Positions 43,510 to 52,553 of a DNA stretch of 64,000 nt are shown here, piece after piece. Made by a program: the position numbers and the translations under genes. The DNA is from Demequina phytophila (GTDB taxonomy: Bacteria; Actinomycetota; Actinomycetes; Actinomycetales; Demequinaceae). Numbering within the stretch: the stretch's first letter is position 1; every line of letters starts with the position of its first letter. The DNA lies in contig NZ_BBLW01000004.1 of assembly GCF_000971135.1 (NCBI RefSeq), forward strand, positions 124,001 through 188,000. Reading direction: 5' to 3'. The notes under the pieces are model-generated. The model was not told where the DNA came from. It ran no database searches and saw nothing but the letters and a program-made list of their open reading frames with translations.

Positions 43510-43646
43510 GATCTCCCTTAGTTCGCCACCGGGTCCTTCGCGTATCTCGCGTCGGTGAACCGGCAACCGTGGACCCCGTCCGCAGGCGGGGCCAACGAAC
43601 TATTCTGCCATGCCTGTCAAGGGGAGCCTCGCCGCCAAGGTCCCGG

Positions 43647-43657
43647 CGCATCGTCCC
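43647..43657 (-). repeat. Single GGGACGATGCG copy between rpmE and the M6 protease gene
   Basis: Minus-strand copy, 19 bases before the terminator of the protease gene in plus-strand order. Intergenic, unpaired. Nearby, minus-strand TTGACA and TAGTTC are only 12 bases apart, too close for an ordinary rpmE promoter, so I do not call one. Confidence 0.55.
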
Positions 43658-43675
43658 TCGCCTGAGCGCGCAAGC

Positions 43676-43706
43676 GGCGCCCCGGGAGCGTGGCTCCCGG
43701 GGCGCC
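43676..43706 (-). terminator. Terminator after the M6 protease gene
   Basis: Perfect 14-bp stem (GGCGCCCCGGGAGC 43676-43689; complement 43693-43706) with a 3-base loop, 31 bases after the protease stop. Confidence 0.8.
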
Positions 43707-43737
43707 GCCGCTGTCACGCGGTCAGGCGGTCAGGCGG

Positions 43738-46092
43738 TCACGCGACCTTGACCGTCATCGACGTGCCCTTCTGCTTGACCACGCGGATCTCCACGCCCTC
43801 GGCGGGGAGCTTGACGCCGTGGTTGGGCAGCTCCGCGAACCAGTACTGGTCCGTGTCGTCGAACACGGGGTTGCCGCGCGTCCCACGGATCGGGCTGCGC
43901 TTGCCGTCGACGTGGAGCATGACCGAGTCCGTGCGCTGCAGCCCGAACGGGGCGTCGTACACCTGGACACGTGCGCGCCACAGGTCGCCGTTCACGTTCC
44001 GCAGCGGCTGCGGGTGGGCGTCGATGTAGAGGTTCCGTCCTCCGCCCGGGTGCGCGAAGGTGTCGTTGTCCGCGAACGAGGTGTCCCAGTAGGAGATCAG
44101 CAGGCCCTCCTGGTACGCGTAGTGGTCCACCCAGTCCGGCCGGGTGCTCGCGTACCCGAAGAAGTACGGCCCCGTCTCGAGGTACCTGTCGTACGAGACG
44201 TAGGAGCGGTGGGCCGCGATGTAGTAGTGCGGGTGGTCCTCCGTGCTCGTGGTGCCCACCACCGAGAATCCGTCGACGGTCCAGCCGTTGTCGCCGTCCT
44301 CCGCGCCGTCCGCGAACACCCCGTCGATCGCGATGTCGTCGAGGAACAGGCCGTCGACCACGTCGGGGTCGTTGCCAGCGACTCCGCCGTCGGTGGTGTA
44401 CCGGATGCGCACGTCCACGGTCCGGCCCGCGTACGCGCTCAGGTCGAACGTCGCCGCTTCCCAGTCGGCCTGCGTCCCGTCGGTGGCCTCGATGCCGCCG
44501 CCGATGTCGTGGGTGGTGCTGCCCGCGATGGGCACGAACCCGTCGCCCGCGTCGACCTCGACGTAGAAGTAGTCGTAGCCCTCCTCGATGTCGTACCGCG
44601 CCTGGAACGTCAGCGCGGGCGACCCCTCCGGCAGCGTGACCGAGCGGGTCAGCGTGCTGGTGAGGTCGTCACCCGTGCCGCTGTACCACTGGGACTCTCC
44701 CGACGCGGGCGCGCCCAGGTCGGTGGTGAGGGTCTTCTCGGGAAGGGACACGATCAGCGCCTGCGTCTTGCGGGAGTTGTACTCCGCGGGCCCCAGGTCC
44801 ACCTTCGCGCGCTCCCCCGCGTCGACGAGCTCGTAGTCGAGCCACCCGAGCTGGAGCTTGTTCCACGCGCCCAGGTCGCCGCCGCGCTCGCCGATCCCGT
44901 CGTCGTCCCTGGCGCCCAGGCGGCTCTGCGCCATGAGCGTCCAGTGCTCGTTGTTGTTGTCGCCGCCGGACTGCACGTTGTAGTCGTCCGGCAGGCCCAG
45001 GTCGTGACCGTACTCGTGGTAGAACACGCTGCGGCCGCCGTTCTCGGGCTGCATCGTGTAGTCGCCGATCCACACGCCCGAGTCGCCGATCTGGGTGCCG
45101 CCCAGCGGGTTCGCCTCGGGGCCGGTGCGGCCCGCGGCGGTGTAGTACGCGTACCAGCGGTGGGACCAGATCGCGTCGCCGCCGTAGATCGGGTCGCCGT
45201 CCGCCTGGTCGCCGCCCGCGTGGACGATCTGGAAGTGGTCGATGTACCCGTCGGGCTCGTTGAAGTCGCCGTCGCCGTCGAAGTCGTAGCGGTCCCACTC
45301 GTCGAACGAGGCGAGGTCCGCGTCCACCTCCTCGACCGACCGGCCCTGCGCCAGCTGATCCTCGTACCAGACGTTCGCCGCGTCGCGCACGAGGTCCCAC
45401 ACGGTCGAGCACACGTTGCTGCCGCAGGCGTCGGTGCCGTAGCGGCCCTGGGTCGCGTCGACCTTGACCCAGTCGGTGACCTCGCCGTCGACGCTGTAGC
45501 GGCCCGACGACTGCGTCTCGTAGTAGTCGCGCAGCGACTCGCCGTCACCGAAGTACAGGTCCTGGAAATGGTCCTGCGAGTAGTCGGCCTGCCACACGGT
45601 GCTGTTGTCGACCGTGCGGTCGGGCTCCGGGATCTCGTTGTGGAGCGGACCCTCGGTGCGCTGCGCGTCCTCGGCGGGCGCGTACGGCGAGGGCTCGTCG
45701 CCGAACTCGGCGAGGATCACGAAGACCCTGTCGGTCGCCTCGCGCGACAGCTCCACGTACTGGTCCTGGGTGTGCGGGCGCGACTTGCCGTGGCGCGCGG
45801 ACCTGGAGTCGGCCGGCGGCGCCTCCTCGGTGCCGACCTTGACCACCTCGCTGCCGCCGCGCTGCTCGGGCTGGAGCTCGCCCTCGAGGACGCCGGTGAT
45901 GGCGGTCTCGCGCAGCGCGCTGCGCTTCTCGTCGAGCGGGTTGGGCAGGTTGTCCGACGGCGGGGCCGTCGAGGGGGCGGGATCTGCGGGCGGGACGGCC
46001 GCGATCGTCGGGGCCGCCGTGGCGGCTGGCGCCGCGACCAGGGTTGCTCCGAGAGCCACCGCCGTGGTGGCTGCCAGCAGGGACTTGGGCAT
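43738..46092 (-). CDS. Secreted M6 metalloprotease (immune inhibitor A type)
   Basis: 784 residues. Signal peptide (about 1-27, ending ATAA), a propeptide, then the M6 catalytic domain with zinc site H359-EYG-H363 followed by DLGLPD, the expected downstream Asp. Calcium-type loop DFDGDGDFNEPDG (about 275-287). The C-terminal half is beta-rich (LTFQARYDIEEGYDYFYVEV, a MAM/jelly-roll-like fold). M6 enzymes degrade extracellular proteins for nutrition or in attack on hosts. GGAGGAG precedes ATG 46092. No anchor motif. It sits between rho and rpmE, unusual for this conserved block. Confidence 0.9.
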   Translation of the reverse strand: MPKSLLAATTAVALGATLVAAPAATAAPTIAAVPPADPAPSTAPPSDNLPNPLDEKRSALRETAITGVLEGELQPEQRGGSEVVKVGTEEAPPADSRSARHGKSRPHTQDQYVELSREATDRVFVILAEFGDEPSPYAPAEDAQRTEGPLHNEIPEPDRTVDNSTVWQADYSQDHFQDLYFGDGESLRDYYETQSSGRYSVDGEVTDWVKVDATQGRYGTDACGSNVCSTVWDLVRDAANVWYEDQLAQGRSVEEVDADLASFDEWDRYDFDGDGDFNEPDGYIDHFQIVHAGGDQADGDPIYGGDAIWSHRWYAYYTAAGRTGPEANPLGGTQIGDSGVWIGDYTMQPENGGRSVFYHEYGHDLGLPDDYNVQSGGDNNNEHWTLMAQSRLGARDDDGIGERGGDLGAWNKLQLGWLDYELVDAGERAKVDLGPAEYNSRKTQALIVSLPEKTLTTDLGAPASGESQWYSGTGDDLTSTLTRSVTLPEGSPALTFQARYDIEEGYDYFYVEVDAGDGFVPIAGSTTHDIGGGIEATDGTQADWEAATFDLSAYAGRTVDVRIRYTTDGGVAGNDPDVVDGLFLDDIAIDGVFADGAEDGDNGWTVDGFSVVGTTSTEDHPHYYIAAHRSYVSYDRYLETGPYFFGYASTRPDWVDHYAYQEGLLISYWDTSFADNDTFAHPGGGRNLYIDAHPQPLRNVNGDLWRARVQVYDAPFGLQRTDSVMLHVDGKRSPIRGTRGNPVFDDTDQYWFAELPNHGVKLPAEGVEIRVVKQKGTSMTVKVA

Positions 46093-46364
46093 GCATCTCC
46101 TCCATGCGTGAGGAGCGCCGGGCACGCTGATGACGGGCGCGGCGCTCTGCTCGGCGGTCCGGTCCGGCCGCCGCGGGATGCGCCGCCCCCTGTGCTGCCT
46201 CGACCCGATCGGATCCGGCACCTCTACGTCGCGTCCCGACCTCCAGGATTATCACCGTCCGGGCCGAAGGTCCTGGTGTGGGGCGTTTCTCACATTCGCC
46301 CGGGTTGTCGGGCGGCGCGTACGGGCCTGTGCCATGATCCCGGGCGCGCGTCGGGGAACGCGAG
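46093..46364. other. Spacer upstream of the M6 protease gene
   Basis: 272 bases between rho and the protease gene. It should hold the protease promoter on the minus strand; I find no convincing -35/-10 pair and no operator. No gene is seen. Confidence 0.5.
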
Positions 46365-46396
46365 GGGCCGGGCCCGCCTCGCGGCGGACCCGGCCC
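46365..46396 (-). terminator. Terminator after rho
   Basis: 14-base arms (46365-46378 and 46383-46396) with one mismatch and a 4-base loop, 16 bases past the rho stop on the minus strand. Confidence 0.75.
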
Positions 46397-46412
46397 TGTC
46401 GGTCGTGAGGGG

Positions 46413-48266
46413 CTACTTCTCCTCGTCGGCTCCCGGGGTGGTCTTGGCGACCTGCATGAGGAACTCGGCGTTGGTCTTGTGCTCCTTGAGCCTGCCCAGA
46501 AGCAGCTCGATCGCCTGCTGCTGCTCGAGGCCGGTGAGCACGCGGCGCAGCTTCCACATGATCTTGAGCTCGTCGGGACCCATGAGGATCTCCTCGCGGC
46601 GGGTGCCGGAGGCGTTGACGTCGACGGCCGGGAAGATGCGGCGGTCGGCGAGCGTGCGCGACAGCTTGAGCTCCATGTTGCCGGTGCCCTTGAACTCCTC
46701 GAAGATCACCTCGTCCGCCTTCGAGCCGGTCTCGACCAGCGCGGTCGCGAGGATGGTGAGCGAGCCGCCGTTCTCGATGTTGCGTGCCGCACCGAAGAAG
46801 CGCTTGGGCGGGTAGAGCGCCGACGAGTCCACGCCGCCCGACAGGATGCGGCCCGACGCGGGCGCCGAGATGTTGTAGGCGCGGCCCAGGCGGGTGATCG
46901 AGTCGAGCAGCACGACCACGTCGTGGCCCATCTCGACGAGGCGCTTCGCGCGCTCGATCGCGAGCTCCGCCACCGTGGTGTGGTCCTCGGCCGGACGGTC
47001 GAAGGTGGAGGCGATGACCTCACCCTTGACCGTGCGCTGCATGTCCGTGACCTCCTCGGGGCGCTCGTCGACGAGCACGACCATGAGGTGGACCTCGGGG
47101 TTGTTGGTGACGATCGCGTTCGCGATCGACTGCAGCACCAGGGTCTTGCCCGCCTTCGGGGGCGAGACGATGAGACCGCGCTGGCCCTTGCCGATGGGCG
47201 CGACGAGGTCGATCACGCGGTTGGTCATGTTGCGCGGGTCGGTCTCGAGGTGGAGGCGCTGCTGCGGGTACAGAGGCGTGAGGTCGCCGAACGACGCACG
47301 GCCGCGCGCCTCCTCGGGGGTGAGCCCGTTGACGCGGTCCACCTCGGCGAGCGCGTTGAACTTCTGGCGCTGGCCGCGCTCGCCCGGGCGGGGCGGGCGC
47401 ACGGTGCCGGTGATGGCGTCGCCCTTGCGCAGGCCGTACTTCTTGATCTGGTTCATCGACACGTACACGTCCGACTTGCCCGGCAGGTAGCCGGTGGTCC
47501 GGATGAACGCGTAGTTGTCGAGGATGTCGACGATGCCGCCGACGGGGGTGAGCTCCTCGTCGTCGCGGACGTCGTCCTCGTCGAGCTGCTGAGCCGGCTG
47601 GACGGGGTCGAGCCCGTCACGGTCGCGCCCGCGGCCGCGGCCGCGACCGCGACCACGGCGCCGGCGGTTGCCCTGGCCGTCGTCGTCCTGCGCGGGCTGG
47701 TTCTGCTGCTGCCGCTGCTGGCCCTGCTGCTGACGGCGGTCGCCGCCCTGCTGCTCGCCCTCGCCATCCTCGCCGCGCGGGAGGTCGAGGCTCACGGCCT
47801 CCTTGGCGCGGCGGGCGCGCGATGCCGCGTCCTCGTTCTCATGGGGCGCCTCGGCCTTGTCGGCGCGGGGCAGGTCGAGGCTCACGGCCTCCTTCGCGCG
47901 GCGGGCGCGCGACGCGGCATCCTCGTCGACGGCGGCACCCGCGGCGGCCGGGGCCGACTGGGGCGACTCGGCGCGGCGGCGGGGCTGGCGCGCGGGGCGC
48001 TCGCTCGCGGGTGCATCGTGCTCGGGCGCGGCGTCGGGGGTCGAGGCCTTCGCGGCGGCCTTGGCCGGCGCCTTGGCGGGCGCCTTCTCGGTCGCCGGCG
48101 CCTTCGCCGGGACCACTCCGCCGTTCTTGATCGCCTCGATCAGGTCGTTCTTGCGCATGCGCGCGGTTCCGGAGACCCCGAGCTCGGCGGCGAGCGCCTG
48201 GAGCTGCGGAAGCTTCATCGCGGAGAGGGTGGCGGTCTGGTCGGGCGCCACGGTCGTGTCGGTCAC
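46413..48266 (-). CDS. rho: Transcription termination factor Rho
   Basis: 617 residues, about 200 more than E. coli Rho. The Rho_N helix-extended-loop (MKLPQLQALAAELGVSG) is separated from the RNA-binding cold-shock domain by an actinobacterial insert: Ala/Pro/Lys-rich, then two identical 18-residue copies of AASRARRAKEAVSLDLPR, a Gln-rich stretch and an Arg/Gly run. The ATPase core is normal (PPKAGKT, LVDERPEEVTD, DSITRLGRAYN). GTG 48266 follows AAAGGACA. A 5' leader of about 145 bases is expected, perhaps for autoregulation. First in position after the thr genes in the conserved order. Confidence 0.95.
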   Translation of the reverse strand: MTDTTVAPDQTATLSAMKLPQLQALAAELGVSGTARMRKNDLIEAIKNGGVVPAKAPATEKAPAKAPAKAAAKASTPDAAPEHDAPASERPARQPRRRAESPQSAPAAAGAAVDEDAASRARRAKEAVSLDLPRADKAEAPHENEDAASRARRAKEAVSLDLPRGEDGEGEQQGGDRRQQQGQQRQQQNQPAQDDDGQGNRRRRGRGRGRGRGRDRDGLDPVQPAQQLDEDDVRDDEELTPVGGIVDILDNYAFIRTTGYLPGKSDVYVSMNQIKKYGLRKGDAITGTVRPPRPGERGQRQKFNALAEVDRVNGLTPEEARGRASFGDLTPLYPQQRLHLETDPRNMTNRVIDLVAPIGKGQRGLIVSPPKAGKTLVLQSIANAIVTNNPEVHLMVVLVDERPEEVTDMQRTVKGEVIASTFDRPAEDHTTVAELAIERAKRLVEMGHDVVVLLDSITRLGRAYNISAPASGRILSGGVDSSALYPPKRFFGAARNIENGGSLTILATALVETGSKADEVIFEEFKGTGNMELKLSRTLADRRIFPAVDVNASGTRREEILMGPDELKIMWKLRRVLTGLEQQQAIELLLGRLKEHKTNAEFLMQVAKTTPGADEEK

Positions 48267-48416
48267 GTACTGTCCTTTCCTCGCACGAGCCCCTGTGGCT
48301 CCAGAAGTGCGAGATTCGCCCACGTGGGTACGGCTGACGGGACATCTTCGTCAGACGCCTGCAACGTGGATAGCGTTCGTCCGGGGCGCGATGCGCCGTC
48401 CGGGGGAAGCGGGACC

Positions 48417-48445
48417 AGGTTATCACCGCGGCACTCCCGGAACAA
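48417..48445 (-). promoter_or_regulatory. rho promoter
   Basis: Minus strand TTGTTC (48445-48440), 17-base spacer, TAACCT (48422-48417). Transcription would begin near 48410, leaving a leader of about 145 bases before the GTG. Confidence 0.55.
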
Positions 48446-48512
48446 TCACCCCTGGTGGTGACGCGCGTCACGTCACGCGACACCCGGTGCCACGACACGC
48501 GTCTCGCTCCTG

Positions 48513-48541
48513 TTGCCGCGCCCGCCCGCCGGGCCTAGCCT
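48513..48541 (+). promoter_or_regulatory. Promoter of the DUF6325-SHOCT-DUF389 genes
   Basis: TTGCCG (48513-48518), 17-base spacer, TAGCCT (48536-48541), about 63 bases before the first start codon. Divergent from the rho promoter; the 344-bp spacer 48267-48610 holds both and the rho leader. Confidence 0.55.
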
Positions 48542-48610
48542 GCCGTGTGGGGGTGCACGTCGCGCCCGTCGCCACGCCTCAGAGCAATGTCAGCACAAGG
48601 GAGCACCACC

Positions 48611-49039
48611 ATGATCGGCCCCGTCGAGATCGTCACCATCGCCTTCGCGGAGAGCCGCTTCGACGGCTCGATCCTCGCGGAGATCAAGAAGCTGGTCGAG
48701 ACGGGTGTGATCTCGATCGTCGACGCCGTCGTGGTGCACAAGGACGCGGAGGGCGCGGTCGAGATCCTCGAGCTCGCGGAGATCACCGACGACCCGGAGG
48801 TGGGCGCTCTCAGCGAGCTGCTCGCGCGCCTCGACGGCCTCCTCAACGACGAGGACGCGGACATCCTCGCGGAGTCGCTCGCCCCCGGCGCCAGCGCCGC
48901 GATCCTGTGCTTCGAGCACACCTGGGTGGTGCCGCTGCGCGACGCGATCGCGGATGCGGGCGGCGAGCTGCTCGACACGGTGCGCGTGCCGGGACCCGTG
49001 GTCCAGGAGGTCCTCGACGCGGTTCGCGCCGAGGCGTAG
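48611..49039 (+). CDS. DUF6325/DUF1269-like protein
   Basis: 142 residues. Pattern MIGPVEIVTIAFAESRFDGSILAEIKKLVETGVISIVDAVVVHKDAEG, then a helical part, resembles the actinobacterial DUF6325 proteins that accompany SHOCT proteins. No signal peptide. The family's biochemical role is not known. Shine-Dalgarno GGGAG precedes the ATG; an in-frame start 66 bases upstream lacks one and lies at the promoter. Followed 52 bases later by the SHOCT gene. Confidence 0.8.
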   Translation: MIGPVEIVTIAFAESRFDGSILAEIKKLVETGVISIVDAVVVHKDAEGAVEILELAEITDDPEVGALSELLARLDGLLNDEDADILAESLAPGASAAILCFEHTWVVPLRDAIADAGGELLDTVRVPGPVVQEVLDAVRAEA

Positions 49040-49091
49040 CAGCGCCACAGCACACAGACACCGGCACCAGGAACAGCAGAGGAGCGGAACG

Positions 49092-49475
49092 ATGCGCAGG
49101 ATGGGTCGACCCGGATTGATCGGCACGATGGCACGCACCGCGGTGGTCGCGGGCACCGCGCAGGCGGTGGGCGGGCGCGTCGCGCGCAACCAGCGCACGC
49201 GCTGGGCGGGACAGGAGCAGCAGGCGCAGCAGGAGCAGTACGAGGCCGAACAGGCCGCGTACCAGCAGCAGCAGTCGCAGGCGCAGATGGCGGCCATGCA
49301 GGCGGAGCTCGCCCAGCTGCAGCAGCAGCAGGCACCCCAGGTCGCGGCGGCACCCGCCGCTCCCGCGGGCGGGGACGACCTCATGGCCAAGCTGGCGCAG
49401 CTGGCCCAGATGAAGGACGCGGGCATCCTGTCCGACGCGGAGTTCGCGGCCGCGAAGGCGAAGCTCCTCGGGTGA
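49092..49475 (+). CDS. SHOCT-domain protein with Gln-rich linker
   Basis: 127 residues: a basic/glycine-rich N-terminal helix (TMARTAVVAGTAQAVGGRVARN), a Gln/Ala-rich linker (about 40-85) and a C-terminal SHOCT helix pair (DLMAKLAQLAQMKDAGILSDAEF). SHOCT tails mediate oligomerisation or membrane association. GAGGAGCGG precedes ATG 49092. It overlaps the DUF389 gene as GTGA, so both are coupled. Confidence 0.85.
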   Translation: MRRMGRPGLIGTMARTAVVAGTAQAVGGRVARNQRTRWAGQEQQAQQEQYEAEQAAYQQQQSQAQMAAMQAELAQLQQQQAPQVAAAPAAPAGGDDLMAKLAQLAQMKDAGILSDAEFAAAKAKLLG

Positions 49476-50512
49476 CCGCCGCCGCCACGCCGCGCGAGTC
49501 CCGCTGGGGAGCCAAGCTCAACAGCGTCGACTACATGCGGGAGGCCGTCCTCTTCGACGGCAGCGGGGTCCGCGCGCAGTACACGCGCTTCTGGCTGCTG
49601 CTCATCCTCGCGTCGGTCATCGCGACCGCCGGCGTGGTCGCGGACTCCACCGCGACGGTGATCGGCGCGATGATCGTCGCGCCGCTCATGCGTCCCATCC
49701 AGGGCACCATGCTGTCGACCGTGCTCGGCGACCACCGCAACCTGGTCCGCTCGATCGGCACCATGGTCGCGGGCGCGATCGCCGCGATCGGCGTGGGGTT
49801 CGTCATCGGGCTGATCGTCATCCAGCCGATCACCGCGGCGACCAACGCCCAGGTCGCGGGCCGCGTCTCCCCCGGCGTGGTCGACCTGCTCGCCGCGCTC
49901 GCCACGGGGGTGGTGGGCTCGATCGCGCTGCTGCGCTCCGACATCTCGGACACGCTGCCGGGCGTCGCGATCGCGATCTCGCTGGTGCCGCCGCTCACCG
50001 TGGTGGGGCTCACCCTCGAGTCCGGCGCGTGGTCGCAGGCGGCGGGTGCGCTGCTGCTGTTCGTCACCAACGTCGCCGCGATCCTCGCCACCGGGTCCGT
50101 GGTCATGGCGATCTACGGCTTCGCGAACGTGAGGATCGAGATGGCGGAGGACAAGGAGGCGGAGCGGCGGCGCCGCGCGCGGGCCTACCTCACCACCATC
50201 GTGCTGCTCGTGCTGGTGACGGTGCCGCTCGCGTACTCGACCGCGCAGAGCATCGAGTCGCGCTCCCGCATGGGCCGGGTCACGAATTTCGTCAACGACG
50301 CGACGGAGGGCACGCGCTGGGACCTCGTGTCGATCACCCCGCGCGAGGGCGGCAAGATCCACGTGATCGTCAAGGGTCAGCCGCCGCTTCCCGACATGGC
50401 GAAGGTCTACGACGCGATGGAGCAGGACGGGCTCGACACGTCGCTCATCGAGGTGGAGCTGGTGCCCACGTACTCCTTCGATTCGGAGCACCTCGAGGCG
50501 CCCGCCTCCTGA
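49472..50512 (+). CDS. DUF389 family membrane protein
   Basis: 346 residues with about six helices. The family core TVIGAMIVAPLMRPIQGT is intact, followed by a C-terminal soluble domain (about 265-346). DUF389 proteins are poorly characterised multipass membrane proteins. GTG start overlaps the SHOCT stop. It ends 8 bases before the perfect hairpin at 50521-50560. Confidence 0.88.
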   Translation: MTAAATPRESRWGAKLNSVDYMREAVLFDGSGVRAQYTRFWLLLILASVIATAGVVADSTATVIGAMIVAPLMRPIQGTMLSTVLGDHRNLVRSIGTMVAGAIAAIGVGFVIGLIVIQPITAATNAQVAGRVSPGVVDLLAALATGVVGSIALLRSDISDTLPGVAIAISLVPPLTVVGLTLESGAWSQAAGALLLFVTNVAAILATGSVVMAIYGFANVRIEMAEDKEAERRRRARAYLTTIVLLVLVTVPLAYSTAQSIESRSRMGRVTNFVNDATEGTRWDLVSITPREGGKIHVIVKGQPPLPDMAKVYDAMEQDGLDTSLIEVELVPTYSFDSEHLEAPAS

Positions 50513-50520
50513 CAGGCGAA

Positions 50521-50560
50521 GGGGACGATGCGCGGGTCACCCGACCCGCGCATCGTCCCC
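50521..50560. terminator. Perfect 18-bp hairpin of two GGACGATGCG words between convergent genes
   Basis: Left arm GGGGACGATGCGCGGGTC (50521-50538), loop ACCC, right arm its exact complement (50543-50560). It lies 8 bases after the DUF389 stop and 16 bases from the ABC gene's stop, so it can terminate both transcripts. It consists of two inverted, extended copies of the repeated word. Confidence 0.85.
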
Positions 50561-50576
50561 TGTCGCTGTGGTGAGG

Positions 50577-52553
50577 TCAGGCGGGCTCGCCCGCGTGCGC
50601 GGGACCCTCGGGGTGCGGCACGGACGGGTCGTCGAACGTGGTCGGGACCGCCTCGGTCTCGGGGTGAACCTCGTCGATGGGCGCCTCGACCTCGTCGATC
50701 GGGGCGGCGAACTGGGCCTCGTAGAGGCGCGCGTACGCGCCCTTCGCGGCGAGCAGCTCGGCGTGGTTGCCCTGCTCGACGATCGACCCGTTCTCCATCA
50801 CGAGGATGAGGTCCGCGTCGCGGATGGTCGACAGGCGGTGCGCGATGACGAACGCCGTGCGGTCCTGACGCAGCTTCGCCATCGCGCGCTGCACGAGCAG
50901 CTCGGTGCGGGTGTCCACGGACGAGGTCGCCTCGTCGAGGATGAGCACCTGCGGCTGCGCGACGAACGCGCGGGCGATGGTGACGAGCTGGCGCTCGCCC
51001 GCGGACAGGTTGGTCGCGTCGTCGTCGAGGACGGTGTCGTAGCCGTCGGGCAGCGAGTGCACGAACCGGTCGACGTACGCCGCCTTCGCGGCGTCGAGGA
51101 TCTCCTCGTCCGTCGCGTCCGAACGGCCGTAGGCGATGTTCTCGCGAATGGTGCCGCCGAACAGCCACGTGTCCTGGAGGACCATGCCGGTGCGCGAGCG
51201 GAGGTCGTCGCGCGTCATGTGCGCGATGTCCGTGCCGTCGAGCGTGATGCGCCCGCCGGACAGCTCGTAGAACCGCATGATGAGGTTGACCAGGGTGGTC
51301 TTGCCCGCGCCGGTGGGGCCCACGATCGCGACCGTGCGGCCGGGCTCGACGGTGAGGTCGAGGTGGTCGATCAGCGGCTTGGACTCGACATAGCGGAAGG
51401 ACACGTCCTCGAACACCAGGCGGCCGTGGTCGTCGCTCGGGGTGAGCGCGGGGTCCTCGTCGGGCTCCTGCTCATCGGCGTCGAGCAGCTCGAACACCCG
51501 CTCCGCGCTCGCCACGCCGGACTGCAGCAGGTTGGCCATCGAGCCCAGCTGGCTGATGGGCTGCTGGAACTGGCGCGAGTACTGGATGAACGCCTGGATG
51601 TCGCCGAACGGGAGGCGGCCGTTGGTCACCATGATGCCGCCGACCACCGCGATCGCGACGTAGACGAGGTTCCCCACGAACATCGCGCTGGGCATGATGA
51701 TGCCGGAGATGAACTGGGCGCCGAAGCTCGCCTCGTAGAGCTCCTCGTTCTTGCGGCGGAACTCCTCCTGCGTCTCCTTGTTGCGGCCGAACACCTTGAC
51801 GAGCGCGTGACCCGTGTAGCCCTCCTCGATCTGGGCGTTGAGGTCGCCGGTGTGCTTCCACTGCGCCACGAACTTGGGCTGCGACCGCTTCGCGACCATC
51901 GCCACGATCACCGTGGTGAGCGGGATCGAGACGATCGCGATGAGCGCGAGCTCCCACGAGATCGACAGCATCATGATGAGGATGCCGATCACGGTGAGCA
52001 CCGACGTGAACAGCTGGCTCAGCGTCTGCTGCAGCGTCTGCGAGATGTTGTCGATGTCGTTGGTGACGCGGCTGAGCAGGTCTCCGCGCTGATGGCGGTC
52101 GAAGTAGCTGAGCGGGAGGTCGTGGATCTTGTCCTCCACGCGCTGACGCAGCCGGTAGACGGTGCGCTGGGTGACGCCGTTGAGCACGAGGCCCTGCACC
52201 AGCGCGAGGATCGCGGACACCACGTAGATGGCCGCGACGCTCCACAGGATCCCGTGGAGCTTGGGGAAGTCGATCCCGGTGCCGGTGGTGAAGCCCTCGA
52301 AGATCACCGTGGTCGCATTGCCCAGGATCTTGGGGCCGACCACGCTCAGGGCGACCGACGCCGCGCCGAGGAGGATCACCAGGTACACGAGCAGCTTCTC
52401 GGGTCCGAGCAGCCGCACCAGACGCATCGCCGAGCCCTTGAAGTCCTGCGCCTTCTCCCCCGGGGCGCCCATGCCGGGGCCGCCGGGGCCGTGCTGACGC
52501 TGTTGGGGCGGACGGGGCGTCGACGGCTTGTCGTCGGTCGTGGTCTCGCTCAT
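50577..52553 (-). CDS. ABC exporter half-transporter with canonical ATPase site
   Basis: 658 residues: cytoplasmic N-tail, six membrane helices (about 50-350), then the nucleotide-binding domain. Walker A GPTGAGKTT, Walker B VLILDEATSS with catalytic Glu, H-loop VIAHRLS; the signature is altered to NLSAGE. The acidic C-terminal tail carries a short tandem repeat (APIDEV twice). With the next gene it forms a heterodimeric exporter of the BmrCD/LmrCD/TM287-288 type, likely for drugs or lipids. ATG overlaps the partner's stop (ATGA). Confidence 0.92.
   Translation of the reverse strand: MSETTTDDKPSTPRPPQQRQHGPGGPGMGAPGEKAQDFKGSAMRLVRLLGPEKLLVYLVILLGAASVALSVVGPKILGNATTVIFEGFTTGTGIDFPKLHGILWSVAAIYVVSAILALVQGLVLNGVTQRTVYRLRQRVEDKIHDLPLSYFDRHQRGDLLSRVTNDIDNISQTLQQTLSQLFTSVLTVIGILIMMLSISWELALIAIVSIPLTTVIVAMVAKRSQPKFVAQWKHTGDLNAQIEEGYTGHALVKVFGRNKETQEEFRRKNEELYEASFGAQFISGIIMPSAMFVGNLVYVAIAVVGGIMVTNGRLPFGDIQAFIQYSRQFQQPISQLGSMANLLQSGVASAERVFELLDADEQEPDEDPALTPSDDHGRLVFEDVSFRYVESKPLIDHLDLTVEPGRTVAIVGPTGAGKTTLVNLIMRFYELSGGRITLDGTDIAHMTRDDLRSRTGMVLQDTWLFGGTIRENIAYGRSDATDEEILDAAKAAYVDRFVHSLPDGYDTVLDDDATNLSAGERQLVTIARAFVAQPQVLILDEATSSVDTRTELLVQRAMAKLRQDRTAFVIAHRLSTIRDADLILVMENGSIVEQGNHAELLAAKGAYARLYEAQFAAPIDEVEAPIDEVHPETEAVPTTFDDPSVPHPEGPAHAGEPA

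Noticed and set aside
43510-43675. Zur box or standard promoter before rpmE
   Set aside because: The encoded L31 is the zinc-binding form, no palindromic Zur-like site is seen, and TTGACA and TAGTTC are only 12 bases apart.
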